This document shows, piece after piece, positions 1 through 6,621 of a stretch of 64,000 nucleotides of DNA. Below the pieces are notes generated by a model. The model was not told where the DNA came from, searched no databases, and was given only the letters and a program-made list of their open reading frames with translations. Within the stretch, counting starts at the first letter, position 1. Each line of letters opens with the position of its first letter. Location: assembly GCA_047404195.1 (NCBI GenBank), contig JBDOIU010000010.1:25296-89295 (forward strand), in the 5' to 3' direction. The position numbers and the translations under genes are program-made. This stretch comes from JAJRRL01 sp047404195. GTDB lineage: Bacteria; Pseudomonadota; Gammaproteobacteria; JAJRRL01.

Positions 1-1
1 A

Positions 2-1522
2 GATGTTCTGAAGCAGTTTATTCAGGGGTTGCCTGAGTTTCAACAGGCAGGTCATTTCTCTGCAGATAAGTTCAGGCGTTTTTTGCAAAGTCAGCAGTTC
101 ACAGCAGAGCAGTTTACACAAGATAGTACTGTGCGATTCATCAGTAATCAGTTGCAAAGTGGTTTGCTCGCGTCAATTGCAAGCTTTCAGCCTGAGGGTT
201 TGAAGTTTGCGCATTGGGCTTTGCAGAAGCGTGCTTTTTCAGTTGCGGTGTTGCAGCCGAAGCAATTTGTGCATGATAGCAAGCCAGTCACTGATCAGGA
301 GGTCAAGCAATATTATGAGAAACATCAGGCCTCGTATCATATGCCTGCCATGGCGACCGCGGATTACATTCATATCTCCGTGAATGATCTCATGCAAAAA
401 ACAAATATCCCTGCTCAGGAGATGCAGCAATATTATAACGACAACAAGCAGTCCTTTCGTGCGCCATCTGTGTATCAGTTTAGCATTGTTCCTAGCAAGG
501 GTTTGTCTTCTGACGATCAGAAAAAGATGACAGCACAGTTGTCCACCGATTCCTTTCAGGGGTTGATGAAGAAATACAAAGGGCGAGCGCTCACGCAATC
601 AGCAGACAAGATGGACCTAGCCCTATTGCAGAAGCTGCACCAACAGGCTGTTGGTGTTGGTGTGCAGCAGGTGACATATAAGGGGCAAGCTGTTTGGTTG
701 TACTTGAGTGCTATTAATCCGGGCAGTATCCTGCCATACAGTGTTGCTAAGTTACGTGTGCGACGTTTGCTTGTGCAGCAAAGATTGCAAAAGGTTGTTG
801 CTGCAGAAGCTGAGCGTTTGGCCAATCTCACTTACATGAATGCTGATAGTCTGTTACCGGCATCAAAAGCCTTAGGGTATCCTGTCAAAACCACAGTTGC
901 ATTCGCACAGGGTGTTGCAGGTAAAGATATTTTGGCAAGCTCTGCAGTGCGTGCTGCTGCTTTCTCTGCTGATGTGCGTGCGGGACAAAATAGTTCTGTG
1001 ATTCACTTAACAGATGGTAGTCTCGTTGTATTGCGTTTACGCCACTATTCTGCTCCCAAAGTGAAGCAGTTGTCGGCTGTGCGTCCGGAAATTGTGGGCG
1101 TTATTCAGGCTAATCGGGATAAAATGCAGATGGGTTTGCTTGCTATACAGCTTAGAAAGCGTTTAAGCAAAGATGAATCATTGGATGGGTACTTTGCAAA
1201 GCATGGGATTCGTTGGCAACATATTTCAGGGTTGACGCGATATCTACCCAAGTATGCGCATCAAAGGTGGTTGAGTGCTGCGTTTAGACTGAAGAAGCCA
1301 GGTTTGTCTACGACTCTGCCGCAAATGGATGGTTCTATTGCTTTGGTGCGTTTGGATAAAGTGAGCAACCCTACAGCTGCCGAAACCAAGTCATTCTTAG
1401 AGAAGCCACGTATGCGAGGCGCGCTGATACGCCCTTACTATCGTATGTTGTCCGCTGGTGTGCAGGCTGGTTTTCAGCGTGCCGTGAAAGTGAAAGTGTT
1501 GGCGAAAAAGCTCATCTCCTAA
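2..1522 (+). CDS. ppiD: PpiD-like periplasmic folding chaperone / peptidyl-prolyl isomerase, 5' end outside window
   Basis: The reading frame is open from base 2, so this is the last 506 codons of a longer gene whose N-terminal membrane anchor lies outside the window. The opening residues (D-V-L-K-Q-F-I-Q-G-L-P-E-F-Q) followed by G-x-F-S-x-x-x-F-x-x-x-L match the SurA_N-like region of PpiD, where a 'PxFQ..G.F' segment precedes the chaperone core. The remainder is long, basic and Gln/Ala-rich, as in PpiD, a periplasmic chaperone tethered to the inner membrane that assists proteins leaving the Sec translocon. The parvulin domain is hard to delimit by eye and appears divergent. Confidence in the family is good; catalytic activity is not claimed. 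SurA is the alternative. Confidence 0.72.
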   Translation, partial: DVLKQFIQGLPEFQQAGHFSADKFRRFLQSQQFTAEQFTQDSTVRFISNQLQSGLLASIASFQPEGLKFAHWALQKRAFSVAVLQPKQFVHDSKPVTDQEVKQYYEKHQASYHMPAMATADYIHISVNDLMQKTNIPAQEMQQYYNDNKQSFRAPSVYQFSIVPSKGLSSDDQKKMTAQLSTDSFQGLMKKYKGRALTQSADKMDLALLQKLHQQAVGVGVQQVTYKGQAVWLYLSAINPGSILPYSVAKLRVRRLLVQQRLQKVVAAEAERLANLTYMNADSLLPASKALGYPVKTTVAFAQGVAGKDILASSAVRAAAFSADVRAGQNSSVIHLTDGSLVVLRLRHYSAPKVKQLSAVRPEIVGVIQANRDKMQMGLLAIQLRKRLSKDESLDGYFAKHGIRWQHISGLTRYLPKYAHQRWLSAAFRLKKPGLSTTLPQMDGSIALVRLDKVSNPTAAETKSFLEKPRMRGALIRPYYRMLSAGVQAGFQRAVKVKVLAKKLIS

Positions 1523-1554
1523 GGTGGTCGATGGGCTGCTATCTTGATGCTCAG

Positions 1555-1583
1555 TTGCGCCGACATGATTTTCATTGTAAACT
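1555..1583 (+). promoter_or_regulatory. sigma70-like promoter for the small secreted protein
   Basis: TTGCGC at 1555-1560 and TAAACT at 1578-1583 are separated by 17 bases and lie about 30 bases before the start codon at 1616. The match to consensus is moderate. Confidence 0.4.
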
Positions 1584-1615
1584 AAAAGAACTTTTTTACT
1601 TTTAAGGGGTTTAGA

Positions 1616-1978
1616 ATGATTCAAAAAATGTGCAAATCTTTTCTGTTGGTGGCGTGTGGGATCTCATTATGTTCATCCGGTTTTGCTGCTGATGCTGCTG
1701 CCAGTGACTGTCAGGGTGTGGCGGTGACAGTCAAAAATAAGAGTGGTGTTTGGCTACATGTATTAGATACATCAAATACTAAAAAATCAAAAGTGGTTGT
1801 TTGGGGCTGGCATGCTAAGCAGTGTTATACGCCAGGCGATGTAGCTATGATCGCACCTGTCATACACAGCCCAAATGATGTGGCTTTTCAACGTGTGACA
1901 ATTAAAGAGCAAACAACAACGATCACTTGCTCGTCAGCCGGATGGCCTAATTTCATCAGCTGCGAGGCAGATGCCTAA
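1616..1978 (+). CDS. small secreted protein of unknown function
   Basis: This 120-residue protein has a clear Sec signal peptide: a basic start (MIQKMCK), a hydrophobic core, then a likely AxA-type cleavage at about residue 25 (GFAADAA). The mature part is about 95 residues with four cysteines (in DCQG, KQCY, ITCSS and ISCE), which suits two periplasmic disulfides, and it contains the segments VWLHVLD and VVVWGWHAK. The start at 1616 is preceded by AAGGGG at good spacing. I do not recognise the family. The gene is monocistronic between ppiD and a terminator, so the context gives no function. It could be periplasmic or exported. Confidence 0.6.
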   Translation: MIQKMCKSFLLVACGISLCSSGFAADAAASDCQGVAVTVKNKSGVWLHVLDTSNTKKSKVVVWGWHAKQCYTPGDVAMIAPVIHSPNDVAFQRVTIKEQTTTITCSSAGWPNFISCEADA

Positions 1979-2002
1979 GTTCTAGTGCTTGTCATGAGTA
2001 GA

Positions 2003-2041
2003 GCTTCCCAGTATGCCCGTAGGCAGGCTGGGCTTTTTTTT
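2003..2041 (+). terminator. Rho-independent terminator after the small secreted protein
   Basis: CCCAG and GCC pair with GGC and CTGGG around a CGTA loop with a small internal bulge, followed by a run of eight T. It ends the 1616-1978 transcript. Confidence 0.7.
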
Positions 2042-2070
2042 ACCAGATCTACAGCGCGCTTGCATGGGGC

Positions 2071-2099
2071 TTGCACTTTTCGTGTGTGGGTGGTATTTT
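2071..2099 (+). promoter_or_regulatory. sigma70 promoter for tRNA-Val (and perhaps thrS)
   Basis: TTGCAC (2071-2076) and TATTTT (2094-2099) have an exact 17-base spacer. The expected start is about 10 bases before the tRNA 5' end. No separate promoter is evident between the tRNA and thrS, so thrS may share this transcript. Confidence 0.6.
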
Positions 2100-2116
2100 A
2101 TATTTCTCTATTTTTT

Positions 2117-2191
2117 AGGCGCGTAGCTCAGTGGTAGAGCACCACCTTGACATGGTGGGAGTCGGTGGTTCAATTCCACTCGTGCCTACCA
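2117..2191 (+). tRNA. tRNA-Val (anticodon GAC)
   Basis: A full cloverleaf can be drawn: acceptor stem AGGCGCG/CGTGCCT, D-arm GCTC..GAGC, anticodon stem CCACC/GGTGG with loop TTGACAT (anticodon GAC), T-arm GGTGG-TTCAATT-CCACT, discriminator A and an encoded CCA end. It lies only 30 bases upstream of thrS, so processing of the tRNA could create the 5' end of thrS mRNA. Confidence 0.95.
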
Positions 2192-2221
2192 ATTTTACCC
2201 GACAGTCCCGTTGAGGTGAGC

Positions 2222-4138
2222 ATGCCTGTTATTACATTTCCCGATCAACGCACTGAATCTGTCGACACTGAGTCGACACTGTATTCTGTTGCAGAATCCA
2301 TAGCACCTGGCTTGGCTAAGCGCAGTGTTGCCGCTGAGCTTGATGGTCAGCTTGTTGATTTGTCGCATTCGTTGACCCGTGATGCCCATTTACGTTTTAT
2401 TACTCTAGACGACGAAGAGGCCTTAGAGGTATTGCGTCACTCTTCTGCGCATTTATTGGCGCAGGCAGTGCAGCGATTATTTGATGATGTGCAAGTCACC
2501 ATTGGACCAGTCATTGATGAGGGATTTTACTACGACTTTGTTTACGAGCGTGGTTTTACCCCAGAGGACTTAGAAAAAATAGAAGCTGAGATGGCAAAAA
2601 TTGTCGCTGAAGATTTACCGGTATCGCGCGAAGTTGTCACGCGAGATGAGGCTGTGGCTTTATTTAAATCGATGGGGGAGGACTATAAGGTCAAAATCAT
2701 TGAAGATATCCCGGGTGATGAAACATTGACCCTGTATCGTCAGGGAGAGTTCGTTGATTTATGCCGTGGACCACATGTGCCACGCACAGGTTTGCTCAAA
2801 GCTTTTAAATTGACAAAAATTTCAGGTGCTTACTGGCGAGGTGACAGTAATAATGCCATGTTGCAAAGAATATACGGTACGGCCTGGTCAACGCCTAAGG
2901 CCTTAAAAGTCTACCTGCGTCGCATTGAAGAGGCGAAAAAGCGTGATCACCGTGTGTTAGCACAGAAAATGGATCTGTTTCATATTGAAGACGGGATGGT
3001 CTATTGGCATCCAAATGGTTGGGCCATTATCATGGCTATGCGAACATATTTGCGAGAAGTTTTATCACGTTCGGGCTATCAAGAAGTCAACACGCCGGCA
3101 TTGGCGAATGAAGAGTTGTGGCAGCTCTCTGGTCATCGCGCCCAATTTGCTGACAATATGTTTTCCCTCGCTAAAGGCGCAGATCAGGTTGATTTGGGGT
3201 TGGTTGTTAAGCCGATGAATTGTCCCTGTCACGTACAGATTTATAATCAAGGTTTAAAAAGTTATCGTGATTTGCCGCTTAGGTTGGCGGAGTTTGGTTC
3301 TTGTACACGTAATGAGCCATCTGGTGCGTTGAATGGTTTGCTGCGGTTGCGTGGCTTTGTGCAGGATGATGCGCATATTTTCTGTCAGGAAGAGCAGATC
3401 ATGTCTGAGGTGCTGGCATTTATTGAGCTATTAAAGCACAGTTATACCGTATTTGGTTTTACAGACATCAGGTATAAGTTATCCACACGACCTGAGAAGC
3501 GATTGGGCACCGACGAGATTTGGGATCAGGCGGAGTCTGCTTTGAGTGAAGCGCTGAATGCAGCTGAGGTTGATTGGCAGGTGTTACCAGGTGAGGGTGC
3601 CTTCTATGGTCCAAAGATTGAGTTTTCATTGTGTGACTGCTTAGGCCGAGTTTGGCAGTGCGGTACGATTCAGGTTGATTTCTCAATGCCTGGGCGTTTA
3701 GGTGCGCAATATGTGGCTGAAGATGGTTCTAAGCGCGTTCCTGTTATGCTGCATCGAGCACTGTTTGGTTCATTTGAGCGTTTCTTGGCCATTCTTTTGG
3801 AGGAAACGGCTGGTTGGTTGCCCGTTTGGTTGGCGCCAGTGCAGGTTGTTGTGATGAGTGTGACGGATAAACAGCATGCTTATCAAGAAAAAGTGTACAA
3901 ATTACTAACAGATTCGGGTCTGAGAGTGCATTCAGACTTGAGAAATGAAAAAATTGCTTATAAAATTCGCGAACACACCATCGCTAGAATTCCTTACCAG
4001 TTGGTTGTTGGAGACAAAGAAGTGGCGGACAATACGGTGACGGTGCGAGAGAAAAACAACAAGAAGCAGACAGTGATGTCACTGTCAGATTTTGTTGCTA
4101 TGATTTCTGTGGCTGCTGATATGAATCAGCTGTTGTAA
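2222..4138 (+). CDS. thrS: threonyl-tRNA synthetase
   Basis: This class II synthetase charges tRNA-Thr. At 638 residues it has the usual full length. It has an N-terminal TGS-like domain, then the editing (SAD) domain with its HxxxH motif (His73, His77) and CRGPH. The catalytic core has the zinc ligand Cys334 in MNCPCH, at the same number as in E. coli, and a C-terminal anticodon-binding domain. The ATG at 2222 is chosen because GAGG lies just upstream and because an in-frame extension to 2147 would run inside the tRNA. It heads the conserved thrS-infC-rpmI-rplT-pheST-ihfA cluster. The 5' leader is short and no tRNA-like operator was recognised. Confidence 0.97.
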   Translation: MPVITFPDQRTESVDTESTLYSVAESIAPGLAKRSVAAELDGQLVDLSHSLTRDAHLRFITLDDEEALEVLRHSSAHLLAQAVQRLFDDVQVTIGPVIDEGFYYDFVYERGFTPEDLEKIEAEMAKIVAEDLPVSREVVTRDEAVALFKSMGEDYKVKIIEDIPGDETLTLYRQGEFVDLCRGPHVPRTGLLKAFKLTKISGAYWRGDSNNAMLQRIYGTAWSTPKALKVYLRRIEEAKKRDHRVLAQKMDLFHIEDGMVYWHPNGWAIIMAMRTYLREVLSRSGYQEVNTPALANEELWQLSGHRAQFADNMFSLAKGADQVDLGLVVKPMNCPCHVQIYNQGLKSYRDLPLRLAEFGSCTRNEPSGALNGLLRLRGFVQDDAHIFCQEEQIMSEVLAFIELLKHSYTVFGFTDIRYKLSTRPEKRLGTDEIWDQAESALSEALNAAEVDWQVLPGEGAFYGPKIEFSLCDCLGRVWQCGTIQVDFSMPGRLGAQYVAEDGSKRVPVMLHRALFGSFERFLAILLEETAGWLPVWLAPVQVVVMSVTDKQHAYQEKVYKLLTDSGLRVHSDLRNEKIAYKIREHTIARIPYQLVVGDKEVADNTVTVREKNNKKQTVMSLSDFVAMISVAADMNQLL

Positions 4139-4178
4139 TCATTTTATTGGGGTTTCTTACTTATTACTGGAGTCAGTC

Positions 4179-4787
4179 ATTAAAAATTTTAGAATAAATC
4201 AGCGGATTAGGGTGCCAGAAGTGCGCTTAGTTGGAGAATCAGGTGAGCAAATCGGTGTAGTACGCACGGCAGAGGCCTTAAAGCAAGCCAAGGCTGCTGG
4301 TCTAGATTTGGTTGAAATCCAACCAAATGCACGTCCGCCAGTCTGCAGGCTCATGGACTACGGTAAATTAAAGTACAGCCTCAATAAGAAGCAGCGTACG
4401 TCTCGTAAAACGCAGGTAAAAGAAATTAAGATTCGGTACAATACCGATAAGCACGATTATGATCTTAAGATGAAGAAAATCATCACATTTTTGTCCCGCG
4501 GTGATAAGGTTAAAGTCAGTATGCGTTTTCGAGGGCGAGAGATGCAGCATCGGCAGCTGGGTTTAGAGGTCTTGCAAAAGTTGCAGCATGAATTAGGTGA
4601 TGATGTGGTGGTTGATAGCCACCCTAGTCTAGAGGGACGTCAGTTAACGATGCTGCTTTCGGCCAGTAAAAGCTTGCTGCAGCGCGTTGAGCAAGAAAAA
4701 GCCAAGGCTAAGCAAGCATCAGAGGCTGATAATACGGAAAAATCAGCTGTTAAAGAAGAAAAGGCAGTTGGTGAGGGTGAAAAATAA
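4179..4787 (+). CDS. infC: translation initiation factor IF-3 with AUU start codon
   Basis: IF-3 binds the 30S subunit, rejects non-canonical initiation and prevents premature 50S joining. The first in-frame ATG/GTG-type start (GTG at 4212) would remove conserved N-terminal residues. Upstream in the same frame is ATT at 4179, placed 7 bases after a good GGAG, giving MKNFRINQRIRVPEVRL, the typical IF-3 beginning. An AUU start is the known basis of IF-3 autoregulation in enterobacteria, and it is clearly visible here. Both domains are present (DLVEIQPNARPPVCRLMDYGK linking the N-terminal domain; KEIKIRYNTDKHDY and the RFRGREM motif in the C-terminal one). The C-terminal tail is Lys/Glu-rich and about 20 residues longer than in E. 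coli. Confidence 0.95.
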   Translation: MKNFRINQRIRVPEVRLVGESGEQIGVVRTAEALKQAKAAGLDLVEIQPNARPPVCRLMDYGKLKYSLNKKQRTSRKTQVKEIKIRYNTDKHDYDLKMKKIITFLSRGDKVKVSMRFRGREMQHRQLGLEVLQKLQHELGDDVVVDSHPSLEGRQLTMLLSASKSLLQRVEQEKAKAKQASEADNTEKSAVKEEKAVGEGEK

Positions 4788-4808
4788 CAGATTAAATTGC
4801 CATATCGC

Positions 4809-4837
4809 TTGGCATTCAAATGAATCTTTGTTATGAT
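4809..4837 (+). promoter_or_regulatory. sigma70 promoter upstream of rpmI
   Basis: TTGGCA (4809-4814), 17-base spacer, TATGAT (4832-4837). It lies in the infC-rpmI gap and would let the two ribosomal protein genes be transcribed independently of thrS-infC. Confidence 0.6.
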
Positions 4838-4881
4838 AGGCGCCTCTTTTAAGGGGTTTTATAACCAGAAAGGTGGACTTT

Positions 4882-5079
4882 ATGGCCAAATTAAAATCAA
4901 AACGTGGGCTTCTGAAGCGTATTCGTATCACATCAAGCGGTCGGATTAAGCGTGCAAGAGCCAATAGGCGTCACATTTTAACCAAAATGGGGCAAAAGAG
5001 AAAGCGACAATTGCGTGGTCGTCAACTGATCAATTGCGCTGACATGGCGCTGGTCAAACGTATGTTGCACTTAGACTAA
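4882..5079 (+). CDS. rpmI: 50S ribosomal protein L35
   Basis: This is a 65-residue, very basic protein with the L35 pattern: MAKLKSKRGLLKRIRITSSG, then GRIKRARANRRH and a Lys/Arg-rich end. The ATG at 4882 follows AAAGGTGG with ideal spacing; an upstream TTG at 4873 is ignored. It lies between infC and rplT as in most bacteria. In E. coli L20 represses rpmI-rplT translation; no pseudoknot was evaluated here. Confidence 0.95.
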   Translation: MAKLKSKRGLLKRIRITSSGRIKRARANRRHILTKMGQKRKRQLRGRQLINCADMALVKRMLHLD

Positions 5080-5136
5080 CGTTGACCAGTTATTTACATA
5101 ATCCCATCTCGGGATTTATCAGAGAGGTTATTCAAA

Positions 5137-5493
5137 ATGGCTAGAGTTAAGAAAGGGGTTACTGCACGTGCCCGCCATAAGAAGATCTTAAAGCAAGCAA
5201 AAGGTTATTACGGAGCCCGTTCACGTTGCTTCCGTACTGCCAAGCAAGCAGTGATCAAAGCGGCTCAGTATGCTTACCGTGACCGCAAACAACGAAAAAG
5301 ACAATTCCGCTCCTTGTGGATTGTGCGTATCAATGCTGCTGCGCGTTTACATGATTTGTCATACAGCCGTTTCATGAATGGTCTGAGTCAAGCTGGTGTA
5401 GAAGTAGATAGAAAAGTGTTGGCTGACATGGCCGTACACGAACCTGCTGCGTTTTCTGCACTTTGTGAGCAAGCAAAGGCTGCATTGGCATAG
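5137..5493 (+). CDS. rplT: 50S ribosomal protein L20
   Basis: The 118-residue protein begins MARVKKGVTARARHKKILKQ and contains the L20 signature around AKGYYGARSRCFRTAKQAV and YRDRKQRKRQFRSLWI. It binds 23S rRNA early in 50S assembly. An AGAGG Shine-Dalgarno precedes the ATG. It ends the ribosomal part of the operon, with a terminator just downstream. Confidence 0.97.
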   Translation: MARVKKGVTARARHKKILKQAKGYYGARSRCFRTAKQAVIKAAQYAYRDRKQRKRQFRSLWIVRINAAARLHDLSYSRFMNGLSQAGVEVDRKVLADMAVHEPAAFSALCEQAKAALA

Positions 5494-5510
5494 AGTATCT
5501 ATCCATTTCG

Positions 5511-5558
5511 AGGTTGTTGCCATCAGCAGAATTGCTGACTGTCAACAGCCTTTTTTTA
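5511..5558 (+). terminator. Rho-independent terminator between rplT and pheS, possible pheST attenuator
   Basis: AGGTTGTTG (5511-5519) pairs with CAACAGCCT (5543-5551) through one G-U, followed by seven T. A second small hairpin, CAGCA/TGCTG, sits within the loop. In E. coli pheST is controlled by attenuation with a Phe-rich leader. No Phe-rich leader peptide is obvious here, so simple termination or read-through is equally possible. Confidence 0.7.
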
Positions 5559-5621
5559 TATGTGTGTTCGCAAGTGATTTAATTGACACACATTGTTGTG
5601 ATCTGGCAAAAGGGGGATCGA

Positions 5622-6617
5622 ATGCAAGATCAATTATCCAGTATTTTAGAGGCAGCACACGCTGATATTGCAGCAGCCAATAACCAGCATGAGTTGAATC
5701 AGGTAAAATCTCGTTATGTTGGTAAGCAGGCGCCGCTGACTGGGCTTTTGAAGCAACTTGGAAAATTACCCAACGAAGAGCGTCGGGCGATGGGTGAGCA
5801 AATTAATGCTGCCAAAAAAACAGTTTACACATTGTTGGCAGAGCGTGAGCAACATATTAAGTCAGCGCAAATGGCTGAGCGCTTGGATAAAGAACGCTGC
5901 GATACAGCGTTGCCAGGGCGAGGTCAGTCTGTTGGTGGCTTACACCCACTGACACAAATCACTAATCGCGTGATTGCCTTATTTACTCAGCTTGGTTTTG
6001 AGATTGCAACAGGGCCAGAAATAGAGTCAGAGGTTTATAATTTTGATGCTCTCAATATACCGGCAACGCATCCGGCTCGGGCGATGCAAGATACTTTTTA
6101 TTTCGATGCTAAAACTGTTTTACGCACGCATACGTCACCTGTACAGATTCGGGCAATGCAGGCTGAAGGTGTGCCTATTCGCGTGATTGCACCAGGGCGT
6201 GTATACAGGCGTGATTCGGATCAAACCCATTCCCCGATGTTTCATCAAATGGAAGGCTTGATGATTGATCACAACCTTAATTTTGGTCAGTTGAAATCCT
6301 TGTTACAAGATTTCTTTAACGCATTTTTTGGGCGTGACGTGCAGCTGCGTTTTCGCGCATCATATTTTCCATTTACTGAGCCATCTGCTGAAGTTGATAT
6401 ATGGATGCCTGAAACCGAGTCTTGGCTAGAAGTGCTGGGCTGCGGTATGGTTCACCCAAATGTTTTACAAGCATGTCATGTCGATGTTGAGCAATATAAC
6501 GGTTTTGCTTTTGGCATGGGTTTAGATCGATTGACTATGCTGGCGTATGGCATCACAGATTTACGCTTATTATTTAATAACGATTTGGCATTTCTGTCAC
6601 AGTTTCAAGGAGGTTAA
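5622..6617 (+). CDS. pheS: phenylalanyl-tRNA synthetase alpha subunit
   Basis: This is the catalytic alpha subunit of the (alpha-beta)2 enzyme, 331 residues. The N-terminal coiled coil (residues about 1-80) is followed by the class II core with HPARAMQDTFY, VYRRDSDQTHSPMFHQMEG (motif 2) and GFAFGMGLDRLTML (motif 3). The ATG at 5622 follows AGGGGGA. An in-frame start 13 codons earlier has no ribosome site and falls close to the terminator. pheT follows after a 4-base gap, so the subunits are co-translated. Confidence 0.97.
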   Translation: MQDQLSSILEAAHADIAAANNQHELNQVKSRYVGKQAPLTGLLKQLGKLPNEERRAMGEQINAAKKTVYTLLAEREQHIKSAQMAERLDKERCDTALPGRGQSVGGLHPLTQITNRVIALFTQLGFEIATGPEIESEVYNFDALNIPATHPARAMQDTFYFDAKTVLRTHTSPVQIRAMQAEGVPIRVIAPGRVYRRDSDQTHSPMFHQMEGLMIDHNLNFGQLKSLLQDFFNAFFGRDVQLRFRASYFPFTEPSAEVDIWMPETESWLEVLGCGMVHPNVLQACHVDVEQYNGFAFGMGLDRLTMLAYGITDLRLLFNNDLAFLSQFQGG

Positions 6618-6621
6618 GTCG

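Noticed and set aside
2147..2221. Longer thrS start inside the tRNA
   Set aside because: It would translate through the tRNA-Val sequence. ATG 2222 has a proper ribosome site and the expected N-terminus.
6547..6621. Longer pheT frame beginning within pheS
   Set aside because: ATG 6622 follows AAGGAGG and matches the family N-terminus (MYVSLDWL).
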